64,000 nt of DNA, from positions 74,433,458 to 74,497,457 of the forward strand of contig NC_061122.1 of the NCBI RefSeq assembly GCF_002878395.1. The letters are read 5' to 3'. The stretch comes from Capsicum annuum. Its lineage: Eukaryota > Streptophyta > Magnoliopsida > Solanales > Solanaceae. The translations under genes and the position numbers were made by a program. Below are positions 33,393 to 44,200 of this stretch, piece by piece. The notes under the pieces were generated by a model, which made no database searches, was not told where the DNA came from, and saw only the letters and a program-made list of their open reading frames with translations. Every line of letters begins with the position of its first letter. Positions within the stretch are counted from its first letter, which is position 1.

Positions 33393-35912
33393 TGTAATGA
33401 TCTTGTAGATCATTTTTTATATTTTTGCTTCTTTTTATAATTAGAGTTTCCCATAGCTTCCCCAAGTCATTTGTGTCTTGCTAGGATAGACAGTACGTTA
33501 TGGAGTAGTTTATTAGGTTTTTAGAGTCAGTTTCTTATTTAGAAGTCTTCGCTGGTTCCAAATAGCTAAAGGTAAAATGTTTAATGAAATGAACTTTGAT
33601 GCAAATTTTAACTATACCTGTAGATCTGGAATATCAATTTGAGGCTAGGTAGACCTTTGATTTAGGTGTCGATGTACTCAAGCACATTTTGACCTATTGG
33701 TAAAAAAAATGACAAATTAGAAATTAGTGTGGGACACATATTTGGTTGAAATGACCTCGGATGGAAAATCTTACTTTGTCATTAAATTTGGAACATTGAA
33801 TTTAGCGTGGTTACATAGTTAACTAGCATATATCATATTCTAAATAAATCCTGAGGTATTGCCTTAAACTTGGAAAGTTTCTATATTTTAGTTGTCACCT
33901 GTGCTGATAGCAAGTACTGTGATAGCACAAAGGAGACAGCCATCTCCATAACTACTCCTACAGCTAAGTATTTTAATTGCATACCTATGTGTATGATTTC
34001 CATATCTGATTACCAAATATGGATAAGAAAGGACCCTTTCGGCAGTGTTTGGGCTATTCTCACTACTCATGATAGCACAAAACCCTAAATGAGGGTGGTA
34101 ACTTAAAATTGAGTCTTTTTAGTGACTTTTGATCTTTATTAACATCTATTATCATGAATATCTTTGGATTTAAGGTAATATTTCATCCCTTTCTTGGTGA
34201 AATTCTTGATTCTTGACCCAAAACCCCAATTATCTGGAGGGTTATGATTTCTTGACCATGTATGAACATTGGGTTGAACTTAGAAACATGATTACCATAA
34301 GCGAGACCTACTTTGGTTTTTTGGTGTCATTTTTGGACTCAAAGCACAATGGTGCAATATGGGTATCATTATTCTTGTGTTGTTGAGTGTACAATATGGG
34401 TATAGTTATTCACATATTGATGGGTATTGTAATTTTGTTAGTGTGATGGCATTTTAGGATTGTAAAGTGAATATAGACATTTGGTGAATGATTTAGAGAT
34501 TTGTGGTTTGTCTTTGAGGTAGTCTTTTGCCAACTCTTCTCCATAAGTTGATGCATTTTATATATTGTGTTTGAATATGAATGTTAAGTTTGATTATGAG
34601 TAGAATTACTTAGTATTAAATATTAAAATTTGGAGATTAGATGAGTGTTTGTGACCCGTAATGTGAAATACTTTGATCCTTCTTTAATATTATTTCCTTC
34701 TCCCTAGTTTGAACTAATTTGTAGAATGGATATGATATGATTCTAGGTTTGGGATGTGTTTTAATATTTAAAAAACAATTAGTATATTTAACCCTATTTG
34801 GGATATTCTGATGATCTTGAAATATTAATTTAGGTAGAGTTGACTTAAATCCCTATGTTTTTATGTAAAATTCCTATCATAGTATTGGTTATGGCTTACT
34901 TGACATCTATGAGTTAAAATAGATACCTTAGCCTTGTTTGGGATATATATAGCTTAATTATTGAAATGGAGGATAAAAAGTTCGTTCCTCTAACCCGTCT
35001 TACGCAAAGACATGGTTATCCCTTGTGGACTTAGTTGCAGATATTAGGCATGGTTAGGACTACTGGACCTTTAGTATATGGTTTCTTCATGACTAGATAG
35101 ATGGTAATGGTTTTTCTCAAATTTTGATATATGGCCTATAGACATGAGATGCTTATCAATATATTATGCCACATAAATATATTATGGCTTTATTAAAATT
35201 AGATGATTTATAGATATGATTATTGATATGGGTTCTATATATGTATATGGGCTAAAGGCAGTGATTATGATGTTATAATTATTTTAGACATATTACTAGG
35301 CCCAAGGTCATGTTATGATATGAGTTGACCATCAAGGAAGTGTTTATCCTTGTAAAGGATGTTATGGTAGTTTATTGATATAATATTGCTTATGGTTCTA
35401 CTTTTTGAATACTAGTAATGGCATGAACAGATATGGTACATTCATGAACGTTCCATCAATGATGGATACGATTCCAATTAGATTATGATCTTATTATTAT
35501 TGTAACTAATTGAGGGTTAAAATCCATTTTCTACCTTAAATTGGATTTTACTATAATAATAATAATTGTCTATCATAATGAATAAATTATATGGAAAAGA
35601 GATTAATAACGATGTTTTAAAAGATGTGACCGAGATAAATCCTATTCTATGATTTTATAAAACTAATTACGCCAATGTGAGATATTCTGACCGTTTTTAC
35701 ACATAATACTAATTTTATCCCAAAGTTTTCTTTGGGCAACAGACTTATAGATTTACACTCTTTTAGCCATGACTTGAGTCTGTGCACCTATCATATTCAA
35801 AGACACATCTCTTCGGTGTTGATGTTATATATATGTATATTGATGATATTGATGATGATTAATGATATGATACTGAGGGTATTGATTATATATTTATGAA
35901 TGATAAAATTTT

Positions 35913-36130
35913 GAATCTTGATGATCTTTGACGGGTTAAATTCTAAGTCTTGATGATATTTAAGATCGGTGTAATTTTTATTATTAATGTTATTTATGAG
36001 TAATTCAATTCTGAGTCTTGATGATATTTATGATCGATTTGATTCTGAGTCTTGATGATATTTATGACCGGTACAATTTTGAGTCATGATGATATTTATG
36101 AATCATTTGATTTGGAGTCTTGATGATAGA
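35913..36130 (+). repeat. 34-bp tandem array in solo LTR
   Basis: Five to six units starting GAGTCTTGATGATATTTATG, with three consecutive units of 34 bp from about 36013 and a longer variant before them. The related LTR at 23803 shows only scattered traces (26310-26430). Confidence 0.8.
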
Positions 36131-36671
36131 TATTCTTAATTCTGTTCCGGAGGATGATTATGATATTGATGGTTATGATGGTGATGATGATGAGGATGAG
36201 TTTATGATATTAAGTATATACTTTAAATTCATTTTTGCATATGTATTGCCTATCACTTCGATACACCCAAGGAGGTTCATAGGTATGGGAAGACTATAAC
36301 TTGTGTTGTGTTATTTGCAAATTAAACCTTTTGAACCTACGGCGGTGGGGTTACATGATAGGCTCAGTTAGGTATTTGGTTGTTCCGACTAGATGGTTAC
36401 TCGCGTTGTTATTGATATTGTTATTACTATTATTATGATCATTGTTATGGCTAATTTATAATAGATTGGTTATTAATTCAGTATTGAGATTTGAGGAATG
36501 ATTATTGGCTCTTCTATCTTATGATTTTGTTATTTTGCATGAATATCTCATGGTTAGACATATGGATTAGAAACTATGAGTATTCTAGCACTAGCTGTTA
36601 CTATGATCATGAGTTCTAAAGTAGCTATCCTGATGATTATGCTGTACTTCGAGTAGATGTTGGTTATATAC

Positions 36672-36791
36672 TTATATATATATATATATACACACACATA
36701 GTTATATGCAGCTATAGTATTACTATGTATCCCTCATTTTATTCATTTACTCAAACAGTATATGGACTTCTTTGCCTTGTATAGTTGTATA

Positions 36792-36831
<40 letters not shown>

Positions 36832-36857
36832 TATACAGACATATATATATATATATC
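36672..36857. repeat. TA microsatellites with a short CA run
   Basis: (TA)n at 36672-36690, ACACACACA near 36690-36698, (AT)n at 36797-36829 and again at 36840-36857. Such runs are prone to slippage and assembly error. Confidence 0.9.
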
Positions 36858-37556
36858 TTATTTCTGCTCTTACTTGGATATTGTCCAGTGATATATGGTA
36901 TAGTGTAGAGATTTCTAAGTTATGGCTAGAATGAGATAGTGCCTTCTTACTACTTATTTAGTCGGAATATGTTAGACTCTTTCACATGAATAGGATAGGT
37001 CATCCTTATTATCTCATTGGTTTTCTTATTTGTTTGCTCGATATTTAGGTGTAGTTTTCCATTCTATTTATATTTTATGTATATCTACATTGTCTTTGGA
37101 GCTCATTCGGTTGTTGCCTACTGAGTACCATATGTTTGGTACTCATTCTACACTTTTGTAGACTACAAATAATAGGATGGGTTATCACCATAGATGTGTG
37201 TTTCATGAAGAGTATTTATGGTTCGGAAACTTAGAGTGAGTTCCTGGCTTTTAGAGCATTACTTATCTCTCACTTATGTACCAAACTGCTCTATATGGTG
37301 TATTCGGGATAAGTAGTATCAGTGTATTCATTTGTACTTCACTTTGAAATATTGTTATGTAGAAGCTCCTGCACTAATAACACCGGGTTTTGGGACTATA
37401 TTATGCATTTGATTTGTTACTTCATCTTTTTAGGATTCTCACCTTTATCTAGTTGGGTATCCATTACTAGCTATTTTGGACTACACATTTTTCTTGCCCA
37501 ATGGTAGGTTAGAGTAAGAGTCATCATGAATCAAAAAATTAGATCATGAGATATTG

Positions 37557-38351
37557 GTAAGAGAGATTTAATCTAAAATATCTAATGGTACTTCCCAAAG
37601 TAGGTTCATGAACACTCCAATAGTAATAGTATTTGCTATAGGTTTGGAACCAATATTCATGGAGTGATAGAAAATCTCTAGGATATTTCTCCCTAAAATT
37701 ATATGACTAGACACCATCATTAACTTTTTCTTAAAGCAAAACTTTTCCGCATACATTGGTTCAGAATGCAGTTGCCTAAAGTTATAGATCTCATCCTTCA
37801 TTTGTAACATTCTGGTCGGAGGAAATAGCGGTCTAAAAATTGCTTACACAACTTGTTCCAAGCAGTAATGGACCTATGAGGTAGTCCCCTTAACCAAAAT
37901 GTCACTTCACTAGTTAGAGAGAATGGGAACAACCTGAGTCTCAACATTTCCTAATCAACAGGCAAGAAAATACACCTTTCATATTCACCAACTAGATCAT
38001 AGAACTAGAAATGTCGAACTTTACACCCTAGGGTAATGTAGGCGGAATGATAGCTATTGTCATAATAGGCTCTACATACCCCATGTCTTCATCCGGATCT
38101 TTATTTTCTAGAAAATACAAAAAAGTTAGAGGTAACGAAGCTTTATCTCGTATACCTATGTGGAGTGTTGATTGGCACTTAGCTTCTTACCTTTTTCTCT
38201 CTTTCTCTTTCTATTAAGAAACACGCTGGGCAGCCTCATTATACCTTCTCAAATTACGCTCTATTAGTAACCGCATAATGATTTGATCTACTGTCTCCTA
38301 AGGAGGTAGGGGGAAAATCTTGTGGATTATCTTGAGGAAGCTCATGCTGAG
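37557..38351 (-). pseudogene. gag: Gag N-terminal half, element C
   Basis: Minus strand reads ENKDPDEDMGYVEPIM, PTLP*GVKFDISSSMI, RLRLFPFSLTSEVTFWL-like (in shifted frames), SITAWNKLCKQFLDRYF and LQMKDEIYNFRQLHSEPMYA, then ILEIFYHSMNIGSKPIANT. This is the capsid-like Gag of the Athila/Tat branch. It continues across the solo LTR into 33392. Beyond 38351 element 1 begins. Confidence 0.8.
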
Positions 38352-39644
38352 TGATGAGTTGTGAATTTACCACTCATTTATATCCTAAATTTATCCACAC
38401 TACTATAATTTAAAGGTATAAATGAGAAGATGTGTTACTTGAGTGCACAAATTTCCATATTATGCAAGCACATAGATAATGAGATAAAAACATAAGGATT
38501 TGAGCTAAAAATGGATCAAAATGAGAGGAAACATGCACAACTTAGCTTAGTTACTGCAATTGCGGTCAGAGGGCTGTGATCGCTGCCAATCAATAGCCGA
38601 CCCTAAATCCCTTAAAACTGTCAAACCCTGTCCTATTTTTGTATTGTAGTATCTTGGAGAGAAATAGAATTTGAAGTTAAAAACCCTAACTTGAGCAACA
38701 AATGTATTTGAATTTCATGCTTTGCATTTGGTGAAATTCAAGGATGGATGTTTTTAATGACTCTTTGGTATAATTATTTCTTGTTACTTCATGAGTATCT
38801 AAATGTCCTTGTCTTGGGGATTATGCAGCACTAAAGTGCAATTATGTGTGGGTTATGATGTATTTGTGTGGATTCTAGTTTATTGATGATGTGTTCACTA
38901 TTGCTTGGCTTACTTAATTGGGATTTATGGGTGAAAACCCCTAATGTCCAAAATGGGTTTTTGGGTGAAAACCCTAAACTCTTGAAAGTGCACATCATCA
39001 TTGAAAGAGGATATGGTTGAACTTTTGTAACCCATGGTATCCTTGAAAGAGGGCTATGGGGGATAAAATAATAGTGGACAATGATGGATGTAGTTTACTA
39101 TCTTTTTACCATCTTAGAAATAAGGGTAATTAGAGAGTTGGCTATGTTTTGGGAATCTTCTTAGAAATAGAGATGTCTAATTGAGGTGTTGGGCAGATTT
39201 TATTGACACACTTATTAGGTACTCAAAAGGATTAATGAGTGATATCCTTGAGACTTTGTTGACAAACTATCCTCAAGGACTTTCAACCTAGCCTACCTTA
39301 TCGTCAACGACTAAAACTTGCACTAAATCATCATGTTCCCATGCATAATTTCCCATAGGTAGGCATAATCACAAGTCCTTTAAATAGTGACTTTTTGAAT
39401 CATAAGTGTTGTCTTAGCGTTTTAGATTGAATAGATATTGATCAAACCTTGTTACAAATCAAAACAGCTAAATTTAAATCATGCTTTTTACTTTTCTTAC
39501 ACTTCGGGTATCTTTCTAGTAAATGTTAACACCCATAGGACTAGAATTATAATTTTTCTCCTTGAGGATTCGACCTCAACGTAAGTTGAGCTATTGAGAA
39601 TGACAATCCTCTACCAAATTGACCGGTGTAGATGAGCATTATCA
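38352..39644 (+). mobile_element. 5' LTR of element 1
   Basis: Starts TGATGAGTTGTGAATTTACC and ends GAGCATTATCA. Motif block at 38550-38600 (GCAATTGCGGTCAGAGGGC, GTGATCGCTGCC). Two hairpin-forming GGGTGAAAACCC words occur at 38929 and 38963. Homologous throughout to 46140-47575, which has about 140 bp more, partly in the motif block. Confidence 0.9.
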
Positions 39645-39647
39645 AAA

Positions 39648-39665
39648 TGGCATCATTGTCGGGGA
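39648..39665 (+). other. Primer binding site, tRNA-Asp type
   Basis: TGGCATCATTGTCGGGGA, three bases after the LTR. It differs from the complement of the plant tRNA-Asp 3' end at four positions, all C-to-T or G-to-A and mostly at former CpGs. Athila elements are known to use tRNA-Asp. Confidence 0.8.
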
Positions 39666-39779
39666 GAGAAATTTAGCTCTTACTTGTGCGGTGTTGATTT
39701 TTCCTTAGGGTATATCCCTAGTGGTGTTTATTTATTTTTGTTTTTTTTGTTTCCTTTTTAGGCGATTCCCATAGTGTTC

Positions 39780-41440
39780 ATGGATCTACGGGTGACAATG
39801 TAAGTATTGTGAGGCCCTTTAATGGACCTCTGGATTACGAAGTGCAACTGAACGACGTTAGACGTTCAAGTGCCATTTGTATCCCTCCTACTCATGTGAA
39901 TGGTGTTTTTCATGTCACAAGTATCATGTTGCACCTTCTACAAATGAAGGGAGTTTCTAGGAGACAAGCCTATGAGGACCTCAACTTGCATTTGATGAGC
40001 TTCGTAGAATTTTGTTCACCCTTTGATATTGCACACCGATCCCAAAAGTTCATCTGGTTGTGTCTCTTCCCGCTCTCTCTAATGGGGGAGGTGGAATTTT
40101 GGCTTCACCCCTTCCAACCGGATTGATTACTTCATGGGATAAATTTATGAGGCCTTTCTTAGCCGGTATTTCCCACCATCAAAGATGTTCCAATTCCATG
40201 ATGATATCATCAAATTTTGGCAATTAAATGGAGAACCCTTGTACAAAGTGTGGGAAAGATTCAATAAAACACTCATGTAATGTCCCTACTACAAGGTCTC
40301 AAAGAAGATAATTCTCAAAATCTTCTATCGGGCTTTTGATCCTCTCATTAAGATCGTGGTAGACAATGCAGCGGGGGGCTCTCTTGTGAAGTTGAATTTA
40401 TAAATGGCTACAAAATTGCATGAGGAAGTTACCACGAAAACCTGTGATGGCATACCCAAGATACCGAGTTAATAAAAGGATCCCCTACTACCTTCTTTGT
40501 TGTTAAAGAGTAAAAGAAGAAAGAGGAAGAAAGGGATGAAAACATAGCGAAAATGATGAGACAATTCGAGCTTTTAACTAAGCATGTAATTGGGGCACCA
40601 TCATGATCGGTGAACGATGTGGCATCCAAGGTATATGATGATGAATAGGCCAAGAAGATTGATGAGGAGATTTGGTACTTGGCAAATTATTCGGGGGGTT
40701 CTCGCACCGCCTATCCAAGGCAAGGTGGGAACCAAGGTTGGATGGACCATGATCATCACCTTTATTGGAAGGAGAAAGACCGAGAGTATGATCGTTATAT
40801 TTCCCCTCATAAACGGGTAAAGAATAAAGAAGTTAACCCCATTGACCTCGACAAACACAAAACTGAAGATGTCTTCGCAAAAATTTTGATGAAAGTGGAG
40901 GGAACAGACAAAATGGATTATGAATTGAAAAGCAATTTTTTGTAGCTTAACTGAATGGTTGTTTCACACTCTACTTATATCAAACAATTAGAAAATCTCA
41001 CCACTCAATTAAATTCTAGAGCAAAGGGGGTCTTTCTAGTGACACTATTGTGAATTTGAAAAATAAAGCTCAAGTATTGGCAATAGCCATTACGAGTAGA
41101 AAGAACCTTAGTTATAATTTGAAGGAAGTTGGGGAGAAAGTGTGGGTTCAAAAGAGCCCAATATTGAGTACATGAATGCGAATAAAAAATTTTTTTTTGA
41201 GCCATGAGATGAAACCCCAAAATCTCAAGAAGAAGGGGATGAAAAAGAACCAGTGAAAATTGATGATGAAGTGGTAGAGAATAGTAAGACACAAAGTGAT
41301 GTATTTTCCACCATTCAAATCCCTTTTCTATATCCACGGAGGATTAAAAATAAATAGGAGAATGACAAGCTTAAGAAATTCATAGATAATCTTAGAAACC
41401 TCTGTATCCACATCCCATTGCTTGAGGATATCAAATAGAT
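39780..41440 (+). pseudogene. gag: Gag of element 1
   Basis: The best stretch (39809-40126) reads PFNGPLDYEVQLNDVRRSS, THVNGVFHVTSIMLHLLQMK and LFPLSLMGEVEFWLHPFQPD, then SWDKFMRPFLAG in the next segment. GALL at 40375 and acidic, lysine-rich sequence to 41300 follow. This is Athila-type capsid Gag with several frameshifts. A pyrimidine tract ending TTTCCTTTTTAG lies just before the presumed start region at 39780 and could act as a splice acceptor. The protein would form the particle that packages element RNA. Confidence 0.75.
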
Positions 41441-42060
41441 TCCGGGGTATGCTAAGCTTATGAAGAAGTTTATTTTGAAGAAGAATATTATTGAAGGTAA
41501 AACCATTGACGTTACCCATGGGTGTAGCGCTATCATGAGTAGAAAATTGTTAGAAAAGAAGAAAGACCCCAGGGCCTTCACAATTCCACATACAATTGGG
41601 GGAAAATGGCAGAACAGAAGAAAGACCTTGGGGCCTTCACAATTCCATGCACAGTTGGGGCACATAAGTTTGAGAAAGATCTCTGTGATATTGGTATGAG
41701 CATAAACCTCTGCCATTTTCAATATATAGGAGACTTGGCTTGAGTACCCCTATAATAACATTGATGATACTTTTGACAGCGGACCGGTCTATCAAGAAAT
41801 CTATTGGTGTTATGTTTGATATATTTGTAAAAATGGATAAATTCATCCTTCCGGTAGATTTGGTGGTGTTAGATTATGAGATGGACCATGATTTACCTAT
41901 TATCATTGATTGACCTTTCCTTTCCACTGAAAGAGCCATTGTCAATTCAGATCTGGGGGTAATGAGGGTTAGAGCTCAAGACGATAAAGTGTCCTTCTTG
42001 GTATGCACAGTGAATAAACAACCCGTGGAACTTCAAGTGATGTTGGTTTTTGATTTTTAA
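41441..42060 (+). pseudogene. pol: Aspartic protease of element 1
   Basis: Reads IPGYAKLMKKFILKKNII, CSAIMSRKLLEKKKDPRAF, TIPHTIGGK, then FEKDLCDIGMSINL in a shifted frame. There the D-L-G-A active site has become D-I-G-M. Downstream come PFLSTERAIVNSDLGVM and FLVCTVNKQPVEL. A partial tandem copy of about 63 bp (the 'aagaccccagggccttcacaattcca' type, near 41565 and 41625) duplicates the KDPRAF segment. Nothing like RT follows. Confidence 0.8.
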
Positions 42061-42122
42061 TATGTGGAAGTTCATGAGGTATCCGTTGAGGATCTAACTT
42101 GAAAAGGTCGGAAGACGTCACA

Positions 42123-42165
42123 CTATGATTATAACTAAGATTCTATGTAGGAGGCAGCCCACAAC
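42123..42165 (+). other. Post-protease signature, element 1
   Basis: ATGATTATAACTAAGATTC, then TGTAGGAGGCAGCCCACAA. This is the same signature that follows integrase in A, B and C, here only about 60 bp after the protease end. That shows the loss of pol left the 3' module intact. Confidence 0.7.
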
Positions 42166-42289
42166 CACAAAAGTTGCTCGTATCCTTTGTTTTTATGATG
42201 ATCTGAACATGGAAAAATATGTCAAAATGATTAATAATCTGAATAGGGGAAAATAGAGGTGTATAAATTCCCTCATTTACTGATATTGC

Positions 42290-42374
42290 AGGACCTTGGC
42301 TGCAACCGCGGTCACCCACATATCTGTAATCGGGAGCTCTTGACCACTATCGTGGTAAGGTCAATTTAAAAGAC
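42290..42374 (+). promoter_or_regulatory. Putative internal ORF2 promoter, element 1
   Basis: Words GCAACCGCGGTCACCC, GTAATCGGGAGC and ACTATCGTGGTAAGGTC are directly followed by AATTTAAAAGAC (42363-42374, TTTAAA at 42365). The leader runs to a donor at 42464. Flavour (CGATCGCGGTC-like) matches the LTR of the same element. Confidence 0.5.
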
Positions 42375-42463
42375 TATCTAAATTTATCTCAAATTGCACC
42401 ACTGTTGGGCATATTTTAGGCATTCAAAAGAATTAGAACATCACCTTTTCATTATCCCCTCCG

Positions 42464-43060
42464 GTAAGTGTCTTGAATTTTTTCTTAAATCATTGAAAAT
42501 AGGTCATAGAATGCATGCTATTGGGTTGACCTAATTATATGATTTTCATTGATTATTCTATTGAAATGTACTTTTATGGTGGTTAGATGCTAGAATATGA
42601 TGTGAACATGCATGGGGAAGTCTTGAGTACCCAAATTTTATGTGAAATTGAGTAAAATGAAGGGTGCACACTAAGTGCTCGATCAAATTCCCGAACAAGT
42701 CAAAGCAAGTTATTTTCACATTATAAGGGCATAATCGAGTACATAGTAAGCTTGTTCAATGATTTTAGTGTTAAACTCTTGATTTGAAACATGTTTAGCT
42801 TAGAACATATAGTTTTAGAATGATGAAATTTGGGAATTGCATTGGGTTTAGATTCTGCAATCGCAGTCATCGGGATAGCAATCACAGCTTTATAGATCAC
42901 GACTTTGGTCAAAAATTCTGCAATTCAAATTCTTATTGAAACGCCACCTATTACCCATCCCATGAGCTTTAGTGGACAATATAGCATAGTTTGTCCATGA
43001 AAATGTTGATGATTAATGTGGTTAACATTTTCCTATTTTTTAATGATTGCCTTATGAAAG
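42464..43060 (+). other. Putative 5' UTR intron of ORF2, element 1
   Basis: Donor CCG|GTAAGTGTC at 42464. Acceptor after a T-rich tract, CCTTATGAAAG, ends at 43060; length 597 nt. It contains GGGGAAGTCTTGAGTACCC (42614-42632) and a second motif block at 42855-42910 (GCAATCGCAGTCATCGGG, GCAATCACAGC, ATCACGACTTTGG). ORF2 ATG lies 20 bp after the acceptor. Confidence 0.55.
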
Positions 43061-43080
43061 ATTGCATCCAAGTTTACTTG

Positions 43081-44200
43081 ATGGCCCCGGCGTGCCACAC
43101 TCAATACTATTGTGATTTTCCAAGAACAAAGTTGCTTCCAGACAGAGGAATATGCTTAGAGAATGTGCCAAAAAAGATTTCAATATTTCATGATAGGCTT
43201 GTGGCCACTGGGCAATGATGCTTTCCTCTGGATCCTTACAAGGTGAATATAATTTGGGTTTGAGAATTCTATGCTAACCTTAGTGTAGTATCCTTCTCAG
43301 ACCCATCCACCATGATTATCAGGATCCAAGGGAAGATATTGGACTTTGGGGTGGAGAAAATCAGTGATATATATGGTCTCACAAATGCAAACATGGTTGA
43401 CTTTAAAGCCAAGGGGTGTAAGCCATGAAGCTAGTGGAACACATGTTATGTACTGGAGAGGAAGTCATTAGGCAGTGACCAGAAGAAATTTTCAATGAAT
43501 GACTTCACTACCGAGGATTGGATTTTGATAGATATCATTTGTATCTAGGCCACCCCTTACACCCACATGATAGTAGTTTAGATATGCGGGCTAGGATGGT
43601 TTCTTGCATTTTAGAAAATATTTCTTTGTATGTCGACCGACTTGTGCTATCAGAGATAAAGTTCTTCAAAAACCAACGCAGTATACTCCTCACCGTCCCT
43701 TCTTTAATTACAAAGTTATGAAGGTGAGCAGGAGTTGAGAAGTATCCGGGAGATACTTGGGTGCACCTTGGAAACCCCATCTAACTTCTCATAATTTGAG
43801 CTAAGATCACACTAAGTAAATGCAAAAAGAGGAAGATCGACTTCGATACGTTGACATATGAGGAGCCTAAGTCTTATAGGCCATCCGCAGCTAGGCCTCA
43901 TGAGGATCTTGGTGTTGATACTAAGGCTATTAAAGAGCTCATGTTAGCATTGCCCCAGGGGTCAGGAGAGCCCTCCACCACCTGTCATTCATATGTGGCT
44001 CACTCTAATTTTGAGAGGTACTTTGAGGACTAAAAAAAATAGATATCCACCATTTCTAGGCTCGAGAGGGATTGCTAATCATTATCAATGTCTCATAGAG
44101 AGCTCTGAGACCTACACAATAAGATATTAAAAAAGGAAAAATAGAGAGATAAATTTTTTATCAAGATGCGAAAAGGGTTAAAAGGCCTTTGACGAGAGAA
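43081..44200 (+). pseudogene. ORF2 of element 1 (plant transposon protein-like)
   Basis: Starts MAPACHTQYYCDFPRTKL. The diagnostic stretch near 43265-43400 reads EFYANLSVVSFSDPSTM, IRIQGKILDFGVEKIS, DIYGLTNANM, typical of the putative plant transposon protein family. The C-terminal part reads MTYEEPKSYRPSAARPHEDL, KAIKELMLALPQGSGE and ends in a basic RDKFFIKMRKGLKGL. The start was chosen because element 2 has an equivalent ATGGCC just after its acceptor. Function unknown; position suggests an env-like or accessory protein. Several frameshifts. Confidence 0.7.

Larger units (their letters stand above)
33388..37556 (+). mobile_element. Solo LTR inside gag, target duplication TATTG
   Basis: The LTR runs 33393-37551 (4159 bp), starting TGTAATGATCTTG and ending ATCATGAGA (CA decayed to GA). 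It is flanked by TATTG at 33388-33392 and 37552-37556. It belongs to the same family as the LTR at 23803. Removing it joins the two halves of the minus-strand gag of element C in register, which independently confirms the boundaries. No gene seen within. Confidence 0.9.
27481..38351 (-). mobile_element. Element C: near-complete Athila element (-)
   Basis: Minus-strand order: gag (split by a solo LTR), protease, RT, RNase H, integrase, signature, motif block, leader, short intron, ORF2 start. RT sequence character and the ORF2 after integrase place it in the Athila lineage of Ty3/gypsy. The 3' side is truncated within ORF2 at about 27481. The 5' side meets element 1 at 38352 and probably continues as 47576-47735 and 55554-55860 beyond elements 1 and 2. 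Confidence 0.8.

Noticed and set aside
33870..34088. Overlapping ORFs on both strands
   Set aside because: They fall in the motif block of the solo LTR; open frames on both strands without homology are chance.
36672..36857. TA runs as a promoter or matrix attachment site
   Set aside because: Simple slippage repeats inside an LTR are sufficient explanation.
23803..37551. LTRs at 23803 and 33393 as the 5' and 3' LTRs of one large element
   Set aside because: They are the same family, but the second has its own TSD TATTG and lies inside the gag of the minus-strand element C, which is continuous across it. The sequence between them is element C, not the interior of the plus-strand element.
39705..39780. 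Splice acceptor (TTTCCTTTTTAG) just before gag of element 1
   Set aside because: It is a good match, but element 2 shows no clear equivalent before its ORF1, so I did not annotate a leader intron.
40429..41846. Minus-strand ORFs of 74-135 codons over element 1 gag and protease
   Set aside because: They are antisense shadows of the recognised plus-strand gag and protease.
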